36,552 nucleotides of DNA, taken from assembly GCF_943193175.1 (NCBI RefSeq), contig NZ_CALPDF010000046.1, positions 1 through 36,552 of the forward strand, given 5' to 3'. Numbering within the stretch: position 1 is the stretch's first letter; the number at the start of each line of letters is the position of its first letter. Positions 1 through 7,660 of this stretch are shown piece after piece. Source of the DNA: Neobacillus muris (GTDB lineage: Bacteria > Bacillota > Bacilli > Bacillales > Cytobacillaceae). Below the pieces are notes generated by a model. It saw nothing but the letters and a program-made list of their open reading frames with translations, made no database searches and was not told the DNA's origin. Position numbers and translations under genes: made by a program.

Positions 1-75
1 GGTAAGCCGTATGCCTTAGTAGGGCACGTACGGTTTGATAAGGGGGAAGCCTTGAGAAAGGTTTCCCTACTTTAT
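1..75 (+). mobile_element. Group II intron, 3' end (domains V and VI)
   Basis: Positions 5-35 fold into a domain V hairpin. AGCCGTAT (5-12) pairs with ATACGGTT-type bases at 26-35, with the two-base CG bulge (27-28) and the AGC triad (5-7) expected of the catalytic core. Positions 42-70 form domain VI: GGGAAGCC (44-51) pairs with GGTTTCCC (60-67) and A69 is left bulged as the branch-point adenosine. The intron should end at T75, six bases after that A, with the usual AY ending. The reverse transcriptase and the other domains lie outside the window. The end sits about 10 bases beyond the stop of the convergent Hsp20 gene. Class IIC introns often land just past transcription terminators, which would fit, but the 5' exon is not visible. 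Confidence 0.8.
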
Positions 76-84
76 TACATATAA

Positions 85-564
85 TTATTCTTCTATTTGA
101 ATAATATTTCCTTTGTCACGGGGAATTCGGATTTTTAATAATCCGTCGCGATAGGAGGCTTTAATTTTTTTTTCATTAATCATTGTGGGCAGGACAATGG
201 TGCGGGATGACTGCTTGTGCACATATTTGCGCCGATAAATGCTGTTGTGTTCGTCTTCCGTTGTTTCCAGCTCTTTATTTTCTATCGAGATGGTCAAGGT
301 GCTGCCTGATGTATGCAAATGGATTTGTTCCTTTTTAACACCAGGGAGTTCGGCCGACACAATATACTCATTATCTGTTTCCGCTGTATCTACATGGAAT
401 CCTGGCTGAAATGGAAATGGAGTAGAAAAAAAATCATCGATGGATTGCAGAAAACCTCTCACCGGCTTTTCATGAAAAAACTGATTGATCGATTGAAATA
501 AATCACCAAAGGGCTCAGGTAATGGATTCTTTCCATTATTTTTGTCGCTTGGAAGATTAGACAT
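85..564 (-). CDS. Hsp20/alpha-crystallin family small heat-shock protein
   Basis: ATP-independent cytoplasmic holdase that binds unfolding proteins. At 159 residues it has a proline- and phenylalanine-rich N-terminal arm (repeated F-F and P-F-P-F segments). An alpha-crystallin domain follows from about residue 55, with the early strand AELPGVKKEQI and the family signature DGLLKIRIP near the C-terminus. The start at 564 is preferred because a GGGGG ribosome-binding site stands seven bases upstream; the reading frame runs 25 codons further up without one. It is divergent from hcp across about 190 bases that hold an Fnr-type palindrome. A group II intron end lies directly downstream, so the gene's original terminator region may have been displaced. 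Confidence 0.9.
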   Translation of the reverse strand: MSNLPSDKNNGKNPLPEPFGDLFQSINQFFHEKPVRGFLQSIDDFFSTPFPFQPGFHVDTAETDNEYIVSAELPGVKKEQIHLHTSGSTLTISIENKELETTEDEHNSIYRRKYVHKQSSRTIVLPTMINEKKIKASYRDGLLKIRIPRDKGNIIQIEE

Positions 565-676
565 ACTAGTACCCCCGTTTTTTGAAAAATTCACACAATA
601 ATATATGCCGGGACCTCTAATCAGGTTAATAAAAACCAACCTAAATCCATGACAATTATATGAACAATGGTAGTTG

Positions 677-720
677 TGTGATGTACATCACATAAACTGT
701 ATGAGAAGTAACGGTATTCT
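677..720 (+). promoter_or_regulatory. Fnr/Crp-type operator and -10 box for hcp
   Basis: TGTGATGTACATCACA (677-692) is a perfect TGTGA-N6-TCACA palindrome. TATTCT (715-720) is a plausible -10 box, placing the start near 727 and the palindrome centre near -42, the class II activator position used by Bacillus Fnr. On the other strand a TATAAT (660-655) would give the Hsp20 gene a start near 648, so the same site could also affect that gene. Site and spacing are read from the sequence; the identity of the binding protein is inferred. Confidence 0.75.
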
Positions 721-752
721 TTAAAGGAAAATAAAAAAAGCGAGGGAATGCC

Positions 753-2042
753 ATGTTCTGTTATCAATGTGAACAGACACCAACAGGTGGTTGTAAAGTG
801 ATTGGTGTTTGCGGAAAAGATGAAACCATAGCCAGCCTGCAAGACACTATTATTTTTGGATTAAAGGGGATAGCTGCCTACCGTACCCATGCCAATCAAT
901 TGGGATATACCGATCCATTTGTCGATACAGTGACGCATGAAGCGCTGTATATGACATTAACAAATTCAAATTTTAATCTTCAAGAGCATATCGACATGGC
1001 CATGAAGGTTGGACAGTCAGCTGTACGCGTGATGGAGCTTTTGGATAAGGCCCATACCGAACGATTAGGAATTCCGCAGCCAATACGTGTCAGCCAAAAC
1101 AAAATCGAAGGCAAATCGATCGTGGTAACAGGACATAATCTATTTGCCTTAGAGGAATTATTAAAGCAAACGGAAGGAAAAGGCATCAATATCTATACAC
1201 ATTCCGAGATGCTGCCTGCCCATGGTTATCCGGCATTAAAGAAATATCCTCATTTAAAGGGAAATATCGGAAAGGCCTGGTATGACCAGCGCCGGCTGTT
1301 TGAAAAATTCCCTGGAGCCATTTTGGCTACGACCAATTGTGTAATGCCAATTAAAGGCACTTATGCTGACCGGATGTTCTCCTATGAAGTAGCAGGCCTT
1401 GAAAATGTCCAGAAGATAGTAAACGATGATTTTACTCCATTAATTGAACGGGCTTTGGAGCTTCCAGAAGCCGATATTGAATCAGATGAAACATTGCTTA
1501 CTGGCTTCCACCATGAGACGGTTCTAGGTTTGGCTCCAGAAGTCATTGATGCAGTTAAAGCAGGAAAAATCAAACGGTTCTTTGTGATCGCAGGATGTGA
1601 CGCTCCAGGAAAAGGCGGCGAGTACTATCGTGAATTGGCCACTTCATTACCTCCGGAAGCTGTCATCTTGACTACCTCCTGTGGTAAATTCAGATTTAAT
1701 GACGTGGACTACGGCGTGGTTCCAGGCACCAACATTCCTCGTTATATCGATTTGGGACAGTGCAACAATTCCGTTTCAACCGTGAAAATTGCCATGGCAT
1801 TGGCTGACGCATTTGGCTGTGAAGTAAATGAATTGCCTGTCAGCATCGTGTTATCATGGTTTGAACAAAAAGCGGTCGCTATTCTATTAGGATTGTTCAG
1901 CCTAGGAATCCAAGATATCCGGATAGGGCCAAAACCTCCTGAGTTTATTTCAGAGGGTGTATTAACAGTCCTTCAAGAAACCTTTAACCTAAAATTAATC
2001 GGCACCGCCCAAGAAGATATGCAGGCAATGCTTTCACTATAA
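753..2042 (+). CDS. hcp: Hydroxylamine reductase / hybrid cluster protein, short class III form
   Basis: Hybrid cluster proteins carry a [4Fe-4S] cluster and a 4Fe-2S-2O hybrid cluster. They reduce hydroxylamine in vitro and are linked to NO detoxification and S-nitrosylation. The N-terminus has Cys3, Cys6, Cys14 and Cys20 (C-x2-C-x7-C-x5-C), the [4Fe-4S] pattern of the class I/III proteins. Hybrid-cluster ligands are visible in TTNC, IAGCDAPGKGGE and TTSCGKFRF, plus a GQCNN motif. At 429 residues it is about 100 shorter than class I proteins, which fits class III, where a helical segment after the N-terminal cluster is missing. AGCGAGGGA precedes the ATG. The perfect Fnr-type palindrome upstream and strong terminator downstream suggest a single-gene, oxygen- or NO-controlled unit. 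Confidence 0.95.
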   Translation: MFCYQCEQTPTGGCKVIGVCGKDETIASLQDTIIFGLKGIAAYRTHANQLGYTDPFVDTVTHEALYMTLTNSNFNLQEHIDMAMKVGQSAVRVMELLDKAHTERLGIPQPIRVSQNKIEGKSIVVTGHNLFALEELLKQTEGKGINIYTHSEMLPAHGYPALKKYPHLKGNIGKAWYDQRRLFEKFPGAILATTNCVMPIKGTYADRMFSYEVAGLENVQKIVNDDFTPLIERALELPEADIESDETLLTGFHHETVLGLAPEVIDAVKAGKIKRFFVIAGCDAPGKGGEYYRELATSLPPEAVILTTSCGKFRFNDVDYGVVPGTNIPRYIDLGQCNNSVSTVKIAMALADAFGCEVNELPVSIVLSWFEQKAVAILLGLFSLGIQDIRIGPKPPEFISEGVLTVLQETFNLKLIGTAQEDMQAMLSL

Positions 2043-2065
2043 TCTCCTGCTCCCCTCTATGAAAT

Positions 2066-2106
2066 AAGACACCGCAGCATTTTATTTGCTGCGGTGTCTT
2101 TATTTA
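2066..2106 (+). terminator. Rho-independent terminator after hcp
   Basis: A perfect 14-bp stem (2066-2079 with 2087-2100) around a seven-base loop is followed by TTTATTT. It ends the hcp transcript before mrfA. Confidence 0.9.
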
Positions 2107-2180
2107 AATTCCGCCATTTTTCATTTGGAAAATACTACCGTTCATTTTTTTATATAAAACTATTTATTTTACTTTTTTCG

Positions 2181-2201
2181 CGAACGTTTATTCGCTAGAA
2201 T
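2181..2201 (+). promoter_or_regulatory. LexA/SOS-like box over the mrfAB promoter
   Basis: CGAACGTTTATTCG (2181-2194) matches the Bacillus SOS box CGAAC-N4-GTTCG at 9 of 10 fixed bases. With its flanks it has perfect GCGAA/TTCGC arms (2180-2195). TAGAAT (2196-2201) directly follows and is a good -10 box, so a bound repressor would cover the core promoter. LexA control is inferred. Confidence 0.55.
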
Positions 2202-2222
2202 AAGGGTATTGAGGTGAGATAC

Positions 2223-4526
2223 ATGAAGTTAAGAAAAAACCTTCAAGAACTGGTGCAAGAATTAAAAACTAGCGATAAGTTTAAAGATAATATTGTGGCA
2301 TGGCATACCATTCCAGAAACAAAGCCGCAAACTGTTCCATTGCCGGAAAACTTGCATCCGTTATTAAAGGAAGCGCTCCTGAATAAAGGCATTGAACAGC
2401 TATATACCCATCAAAGGACTGCATACGATAAAATAATCTCAGGAAAAAGTGCAGTGGCAGTAACCCCTACAGCTTCGGGGAAAACCTTATGCTATAATCT
2501 GCCTGTTTTGCAAACAATCCTGAATAATCCCAATGCACGCTCACTCTACATGTTCCCGACAAAAGCACTTGCCCAGGACCAAAAAAGTGAGATGAATGAA
2601 CTGATCCAATCTGCAGGCCTTGATATCAACAGCTATACATATGATGGTGATACCCCTGCCAATATCCGTCAGCGGGTCAGACAGGCGGGGCATGTCGTGA
2701 TCACCAATCCTGATATGCTGCATTCTGCAATCCTGCCGCATCATACAAAATGGGTGTCCTTGTTTGAAAACCTGCAGTTTGTTGTGATTGACGAGCTGCA
2801 CACGTATAGGGGCGTATTTGGCAGTCATGTAGCTAATGTAATCAGAAGGTTAAAACGGATTTGCGAGTATTATGGAAGCCATCCGGTGTTTATATGCACT
2901 TCGGCCACGATTGCCAATCCGCTTGAATTAGCTGAACGGTTAACGGAAGAATCAATGGAGCTGATTGATAACAATGGGGCACCTAGCGGAACCAAACATT
3001 TTGTCTTTTATAACCCGCCTATTGTGAATAAACCATTAAATATTCGCAGAAGCGCCACTCTTGAAGTCAGGAATATTGCCGGCGAACTGTTGAAAAATAA
3101 AATCCAAACCATTGTTTTTGCCAGAAGCAGGGTCAGGGTTGAAATTATTCTCACGTATCTGCAGGAATTAGTAAACAACCAATTAGGGCCTAAATCGATC
3201 ATGGGCTATCGGGGAGGCTATCTGCCAACGGAGCGGCGTAAAATTGAAAAAGGGCTGCGCTCCGGCGACATCTATGGTGTCGTCTCAACGAATGCGCTCG
3301 AACTAGGAGTCGATATCGGGCAGCTTCAGGTTTGCGTGATGACAGGGTATCCAGGCACTATTTCAAGCGCCTGGCAGCAAGCCGGAAGAGCAGGGCGGAG
3401 GCATGGTGAGGCACTTGTGATCATGGTGGCTAGCTCAAGCCCGCTTGACCAATATATCATTCAGCATCCGGATTACTTTTTTAATAAAAGCCCGGAAACA
3501 GCCAGGATACATCCTGATAATCTAATTATCTTAATCGATCATCTGAAATGTGCCGCTTATGAGCTGCCATTCAAGAAGGGTGAATCGTTTGGCAGGGTGG
3601 AGACCGAGGAGCTATTGGAATATTTAACGGAGGAAAGAGTGTTGTATCAAAATGGAGAGAAATGGTACTGGATGAACGATTCTTTTCCGGCGCATAATAT
3701 CAGTTTGCGGTCGGCCTCCCAAGAAAATGTCGTTATTGTCGACATTACCGATGTTGCCAAGGCAAGAGTAATCGGAGAAATGGACCGTTTTTCATCCATG
3801 ACATTGCTCCATGAAGAAGCCATTTACTTGCATCAGGGCACCCAGTATCAAGTGGAAAAACTTGATTGGGAAGAGAAAAAAGCGTTTGTTCGGGAAGTGG
3901 CAGTCGATTACTATACAGATGCCAATTTAGCTGTGCAATTAAAGGTGCTGGAAGTAGATAAATTTCAAACCAATCGTGCTTCGGAAGCGGGATTTGGCGA
4001 TGTTAGTGTCAGGGCCATGGCCACCATCTTTAAAAAAATTAAATTTGAAACCCATGAAAACATCGGCTCTGGCCCGATTCATCTGCCGGAGGAGGAACTC
4101 CATACGAATGCAGCATGGATTTCTTTGAATAAGCCATTAACTGAATTGGGACAGGAGAGAACGGAGCAGGGACTGGTTGGGGCGGCACATGCCCTTAACC
4201 ATATAGCCCCTTTATTCGTGATGGCTGACCCGCAGGATATTCATGTCATTCCTCAAGTAAAAGCGGATCATAATGAAAAGCCAACAATATTCTTTTACGA
4301 CCGGTATCCGGGAGGAATTGGTTTAAGTGAAAAAATTTATGGCGATATGGCTCATGTGTTTAAGGAAGCTGAGGAAATGATTGCTCACTGCCAATGTGAA
4401 TCAGGCTGCCCGTCATGCATTGGGACCGATACAGTAAGCAAAACCGCAAAACAAGATGCATTGGCCATCATCAATGCCTTTGACCATGCTTTCGTTTCGA
4501 AAGAGGAAGTGCAGCGATGTCCTTAA
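2223..4526 (+). CDS. mrfA: MrfA (YprA) DEAH-type repair helicase
   Basis: Superfamily 2 helicase that, with MrfB, acts in a UvrABC-independent excision pathway for mitomycin C damage in B. subtilis. The ATPase core shows Walker A TPTASGKT near residue 82, the DELH box near 190, and motif VI QQAGRAGRR in the second RecA-like lobe. The C-terminal domain ends in four cysteines, CQCESGCPSC near residue 722, the zinc site diagnostic of MrfA. ATG at 2223 is chosen over GTG at 2214 because GAGGTGAG lies five bases before it, giving 767 residues. The 3' end overlaps mrfB by 10 bases, so translation is probably coupled. The LexA-like box upstream hints at damage induction. Confidence 0.93.
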   Translation: MKLRKNLQELVQELKTSDKFKDNIVAWHTIPETKPQTVPLPENLHPLLKEALLNKGIEQLYTHQRTAYDKIISGKSAVAVTPTASGKTLCYNLPVLQTILNNPNARSLYMFPTKALAQDQKSEMNELIQSAGLDINSYTYDGDTPANIRQRVRQAGHVVITNPDMLHSAILPHHTKWVSLFENLQFVVIDELHTYRGVFGSHVANVIRRLKRICEYYGSHPVFICTSATIANPLELAERLTEESMELIDNNGAPSGTKHFVFYNPPIVNKPLNIRRSATLEVRNIAGELLKNKIQTIVFARSRVRVEIILTYLQELVNNQLGPKSIMGYRGGYLPTERRKIEKGLRSGDIYGVVSTNALELGVDIGQLQVCVMTGYPGTISSAWQQAGRAGRRHGEALVIMVASSSPLDQYIIQHPDYFFNKSPETARIHPDNLIILIDHLKCAAYELPFKKGESFGRVETEELLEYLTEERVLYQNGEKWYWMNDSFPAHNISLRSASQENVVIVDITDVAKARVIGEMDRFSSMTLLHEEAIYLHQGTQYQVEKLDWEEKKAFVREVAVDYYTDANLAVQLKVLEVDKFQTNRASEAGFGDVSVRAMATIFKKIKFETHENIGSGPIHLPEEELHTNAAWISLNKPLTELGQERTEQGLVGAAHALNHIAPLFVMADPQDIHVIPQVKADHNEKPTIFFYDRYPGGIGLSEKIYGDMAHVFKEAEEMIAHCQCESGCPSCIGTDTVSKTAKQDALAIINAFDHAFVSKEEVQRCP

Positions 4527-5776
4527 AGAATAAACTGAACCGGCTAAAACCTCACCTGTCTGTTGGAAATCAGCCGGAGCCTCCATCCTTTAAACCAGCG
4601 CCTCCATCCATTGACGTCCCCTTTTTGGAAAAGTGGCAGGCCGAGCAGGTGGCCCCGTACTATTTTGACCAGGGTTATTGTCTCATCCGAGAAGTGTCCT
4701 ATCCGCTTGATCAAAAGCATGGGCATTATTGTTTTCGCGATTTTCTATCAGCCGTGGATGTTTGGAACCGTGAAGGGATAAACCATCCTTTGTCAGCTAA
4801 AGGTTTTGCGGCAGAAGAATTGTTTTTCTTTGATACGGAAACGACAGGGCTCGGGGGAGGTACTGGAAATGTGATTTTTTTGCTGGGCTATGCCAGCGTT
4901 TCTGGCGAAAAGCTAATTTTACGCCAGCATATTCTGCCGCATCCGGGTGCTGAAGTTCCTCTTTATCAAAGCTTTTTGGAAAGTGTCAATTATAAGACGC
5001 TTGTTACCTATAATGGAAAGTCATTCGATTGGCCGCAAGTTAAGACCCGGCATACTCTTGTAAGAGAGCATGTGCCAAAGCTGCCCGAGTTTGGCCATTT
5101 TGATATTTATCATGCGGCTAGAAGGTTATGGAAGCACAAGCTGGACCGGATAAAGTTAACCAATGTCGAACAAGATGTTCTTGGAGTTGAGAGAACGGAT
5201 GACATACCTGGATATTTGGCACCGATGATTTACTTCGATTTTATTGAAAGCAAACAGCCTGAAGGGATGCTGGGGATTTTAAAGCATAATGAGCTGGATA
5301 TACTGTCGCTTGTCACCTTGTACACGCATTTAACCTTTCAATTATGCGGGAAGGACCAGAATCAGACTAGAAAAGAAACGTATGAAGTAGGCCGGTGGTT
5401 TGCTGCCTTAGGGGAAAAACATCAAGCTGAAAAGGTATTAACAAAATTGACATCGGTACATGACCAAACCTCGTGCCAAGCCATGCTGACTTTAGCTTAC
5501 CAGCATAAAAAAGATCATAATTATGTGATGGCCCGCCAATTGTTTTTAGAGGCAGCACGCTGTGGCGGGGAAATGGAGCAGCTCAAAGCCTTTACCGAAT
5601 TGGCCATTATCTATGAGCATCGGCTAAAGGATTTGCAGCTTGCGGCTCAATTCTGTGAGAAAGCCATTCATCTTGCAATGAAAAGTCATCTGGTAAATTC
5701 GCTAAATAAATCCACCTTGGAGCAGCTTGAAAAGAGACATAACCGATTGCTTCAAAAGCTCACAAAATATTTATGA
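4517..5776 (+). CDS. mrfB: MrfB (YprB) DnaQ-like exonuclease with TPR-like tail
   Basis: Exonuclease partner of MrfA in mitomycin C lesion repair. At 419 residues it is close to the B. subtilis protein. The RNase H-fold nuclease domain shows the acidic pair in FFFDTETTGLGGG near residue 105, a further aspartate in YNGKSFDW near 174, and HNELD near 257, together giving the DEDD metal-binding set. After about residue 300 come helical TPR-like repeats (ARQLFLEAARCGG and a second, similar unit) that could bind a partner protein. The start overlaps the last codons of mrfA, with GAGGAAG as a Shine-Dalgarno inside that gene. No strong terminator follows. Confidence 0.92.
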   Translation: MSLKNKLNRLKPHLSVGNQPEPPSFKPAPPSIDVPFLEKWQAEQVAPYYFDQGYCLIREVSYPLDQKHGHYCFRDFLSAVDVWNREGINHPLSAKGFAAEELFFFDTETTGLGGGTGNVIFLLGYASVSGEKLILRQHILPHPGAEVPLYQSFLESVNYKTLVTYNGKSFDWPQVKTRHTLVREHVPKLPEFGHFDIYHAARRLWKHKLDRIKLTNVEQDVLGVERTDDIPGYLAPMIYFDFIESKQPEGMLGILKHNELDILSLVTLYTHLTFQLCGKDQNQTRKETYEVGRWFAALGEKHQAEKVLTKLTSVHDQTSCQAMLTLAYQHKKDHNYVMARQLFLEAARCGGEMEQLKAFTELAIIYEHRLKDLQLAAQFCEKAIHLAMKSHLVNSLNKSTLEQLEKRHNRLLQKLTKYL

Positions 5777-5921
5777 ATTTATTTTTAACGAATAAGATTA
5801 AAAAATGTTGAAATTTGCACTCAAAATCCAGTAATTCCATATTGTCTAACACCGATTTACGATGTACAATTTTAAATTGTGTGAAGTAAATAAACGTGAT
5901 AAATTTATGGAGCTGGGAAAT

Positions 5922-6017
5922 ATGTATAAAGCTATTTTGTTTCTATTCTTTGTTGTTGTATGTTTAACGGCAGTTGTTTTAACGGGGTTGAAAGACAGCT
6001 TTTATTCCTTTTTATAG
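5922..6017 (+). CDS. 31-residue single-pass membrane peptide, function unknown
   Basis: The frame encodes MYKAILFLFFVVVCLTAVV followed by a short tail ending in FYSFL. One hydrophobic helix covers residues 4-23 with a lysine at position 3, so an N-in membrane peptide is likely. GGAG (5909-5912) sits nine bases before the ATG; an in-frame ATG at 5907 would overlap that site and is less likely. It lies alone between mrfB and the spore-coat gene cotD. I do not recognise the family. Small hydrophobic peptides are common in sporulating bacilli, but nothing here proves a sporulation role. Confidence 0.5.
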   Translation: MYKAILFLFFVVVCLTAVVLTGLKDSFYSFL

Positions 6018-6042
6018 GCGAAAAATAGGTGTTTTCATTAGT

Positions 6043-6070
6043 ACAAGAGTAATCCTCCTTTCATAGGCTG
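6043..6070 (+). promoter_or_regulatory. Candidate SigK promoter of cotD
   Basis: AC (6043-6044), a 17-base spacer, then CATAGGCTG (6062-6070) resembles the SigK pattern AC-N16/17-CATANNNTA with one mismatch. Mother-cell expression late in sporulation is expected for a CotD-like coat protein. Confidence 0.4.
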
Positions 6071-6111
6071 TTAATGTAAGCAGAAATAAACGAAAGGAAG
6101 GAGAGCAAGTT

Positions 6112-6471
6112 ATGTATCTTGGAACTAATTTTGCCCCGCCAGTCATTCATCCGACCACGAATCTTGTGAATCATACTTTTTCTACTACGGTGGTGCCGCA
6201 CATCCATCCAGTTCATACGACAACTGTAAATCATCATATGTTTCAGCATAAACACTATTGTCCACAGACTGCTTCTTGTGCGGAAAATGTCTGCCATCAG
6301 CAAATTAATTGCTGCAACACATGTGCTCCTGGAATGGCGATGCCAGCCGCTGCACCTGCAGCAATGCCGGCATCAAATGCTTTGCCAAATGCAATGCCAA
6401 ACATGGCACCGGGCTTTGGAATGGGCGGTCCAGGCTTTGGGCCCGGACCATTTATGGGCCGCAGGCCTTGA
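6112..6471 (+). CDS. cotD: CotD-family inner spore coat protein
   Basis: Structural protein of the spore coat, made in the mother cell. The 119-residue product is rich in His (segment VVPHIHPVHTTTVNHHMF, residues 27-44), followed by a Cys-containing block (CPQTASC, CHQQINCC, NTC). The His block and the following HQQ-N-C run are the hallmarks of CotD. After residue 74 the tail is low-complexity Ala/Pro/Met, then Gly/Pro/Phe, ending in GRRP; this extension is longer than in B. subtilis CotD (about 75 residues). AAGGAAGGAGAG is an excellent ribosome-binding site. Position between mrfB and ypsA matches the B. subtilis order. Confidence 0.85.
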   Translation: MYLGTNFAPPVIHPTTNLVNHTFSTTVVPHIHPVHTTTVNHHMFQHKHYCPQTASCAENVCHQQINCCNTCAPGMAMPAAAPAAMPASNALPNAMPNMAPGFGMGGPGFGPGPFMGRRP

Positions 6472-6487
6472 TAGGAATGATCTATGC

Positions 6488-6512
6488 AGGGGCTTTTTAG
6501 CCCTTGTTTTTT
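6488..6512 (+). terminator. Terminator after cotD
   Basis: AGGGGCT (6488-6494) pairs with AGCCCTT (6499-6505) around a four-T loop, followed by GTTTTTT. Confidence 0.8.
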
Positions 6513-6596
6513 ATTGTTTTTACATTAATATGATATGCTGTAAACATCAAAATGATTGTCCATTTTTCAAAAAATGAATATAAAGGAGAACCCGCT

Positions 6597-7157
6597 TTGA
6601 AAAATGTTTTGGTCATTTCTGGCTATAAGCCATTTGAACTTGGAATTTTTAAGAGGGATCATCCTTCTGTCACTTATATAAAGGGCGCGATTAAGAAAAG
6701 CTTGCTTCCGAAAGTCGAAGAGGGGTTGGAATGGGTGTTAATCAGCGGGCAGCTGGGAGTAGAGCTTTGGGCTGCAGAAGTTGTTTTTGAACTTCAGTTG
6801 GAATATCCCGAATTAAAGCTAGCGGTCATTACTCCGTTCCTGGAGCAGGAAGCCTCTTGGAAGGAAGATAACAAAGAATGGTATGAATCTGTCCTGATGC
6901 AGGCAGATTTTGTAGAATCTGTTACAAAAAAAGGGTATGAAAAACCATGGCAATTTCGGTTGAAAAATCAATTTTTTATTGAGAAAAGCCAGGGCATGCT
7001 CCTGTTATATGACCAAGAAAAGGAAGGCAGCCCTAAATATTTATATGAGTTAGCCGTACAATACAAAAAAAATCATGAGTATCAAATCGAACTGATCACT
7101 TTTTATGACCTGCAAGTGATTGTTGAAGAAGAACAATTAAAACAGGCAGATTTTTAA
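6597..7157 (+). CDS. ypsA: YpsA, SLOG-superfamily protein
   Basis: YpsA belongs to the Rossmann-like SLOG superfamily (related to DprA and LOG proteins) and in Firmicutes has been tied to cell division and oxidative-stress protection; its ligand is not firmly known. The product, 186 residues, begins MKNVLVISGYKPFELGIF and contains the nucleotide-pocket segments LISGQLGVELWAAEV and LLLYDQEKEGSPKY. TTG at 6597 is chosen as start because AAAGGAG lies about eight bases upstream and the protein then begins as in B. subtilis; the frame continues upstream to an ATG at 6552 with no ribosome-binding site. It precedes gpsB by about 130 bases, as in related genomes. Confidence 0.9.
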   Translation: MKNVLVISGYKPFELGIFKRDHPSVTYIKGAIKKSLLPKVEEGLEWVLISGQLGVELWAAEVVFELQLEYPELKLAVITPFLEQEASWKEDNKEWYESVLMQADFVESVTKKGYEKPWQFRLKNQFFIEKSQGMLLLYDQEKEGSPKYLYELAVQYKKNHEYQIELITFYDLQVIVEEEQLKQADF

Positions 7158-7220
7158 ACCAACCACATATACATATTTAGAAGCAAATTTAATGATTAAA
7201 ACGGTTTTGCCAAATGAAAA

Positions 7221-7249
7221 TTGACAAAACTGCATATTTTTGAAAAAAT
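7221..7249 (+). promoter_or_regulatory. Candidate SigA promoter of gpsB
   Basis: A consensus -35 TTGACA (7221-7226), 17 bases, and AAAAAT (7244-7249) as a -10 box with four of six matches, 37 bases before the gpsB start. Confidence 0.5.
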
Positions 7250-7285
7250 AGAAAGTAATGATTGGCGAATATCGAGGTGATTAGA

Positions 7286-7588
7286 ATGCTGTCAGATAAA
7301 ATAAAATTAACAGCAAAAGATATTTTGGAGAAAGAGTTTAAGTCAGGGGTACGTGGCTATAAACAAGAAGAAGTTGATAAATTTTTAGATTTAATCATTA
7401 AAGATTATGGAACGTTTCAGCAAGAAATAGAGGAACTTCAACAGGAAAATTTAAGGCTGCGCAAGCAGCTTGAAGAAACAGCCAAAAGGCAGCCTGTTGC
7501 ACAGCCGGCAGGCACAACTAATTTTGACATATTAAAACGGTTGTCCAATCTCGAAAAGCATGTTTTTGGCAGTAAGTTATATGATTAA
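7286..7588 (+). CDS. gpsB: GpsB, DivIVA-like cell division regulator
   Basis: Small cytoplasmic protein that couples septal and lateral wall synthesis by docking penicillin-binding proteins at the membrane. The 100-residue product has the conserved N-terminal DivIVA-like domain: KIKLTAKDILEKEFK, then GVRGYKQEEVDKFLD. A coiled coil follows (EELQQENLRLRKQLEE, residues 51-66), then a Q/P-rich linker and a C-terminal helical segment FDILKRLSNLEKHVFG that forms the trimerising end. ATG at 7286 is used because GAGGTGA precedes it by six bases; an upstream in-frame TTG at 7262 lacks a site. It lies directly before the RNase P RNA gene, as in B. subtilis. Confidence 0.95.
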   Translation: MLSDKIKLTAKDILEKEFKSGVRGYKQEEVDKFLDLIIKDYGTFQQEIEELQQENLRLRKQLEETAKRQPVAQPAGTTNFDILKRLSNLEKHVFGSKLYD

Positions 7589-7620
7589 CAAATTGTGCTG
7601 TAATTTCCTATTAATAGCCA

Positions 7621-7649
7621 TTGAATAAATTGTAGGAAATACATATAAT
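7621..7649 (+). promoter_or_regulatory. SigA promoter of rnpB
   Basis: TTGAAT (7621-7626), 17-base spacer, and a perfect TATAAT (7644-7649) place the transcription start about 7656-7661, at the predicted 5' end of the RNase P RNA. Confidence 0.8.
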
Positions 7650-7660
7650 AAGACATGTGC

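Noticed and set aside
7603..7640. ATTTCCTA/TAGGAAAT inverted repeat between gpsB and rnpB as a gpsB terminator
   Set aside because: Only eight weak A/T-rich pairs, a 22-base spacer and no T-run; it overlaps the rnpB promoter.
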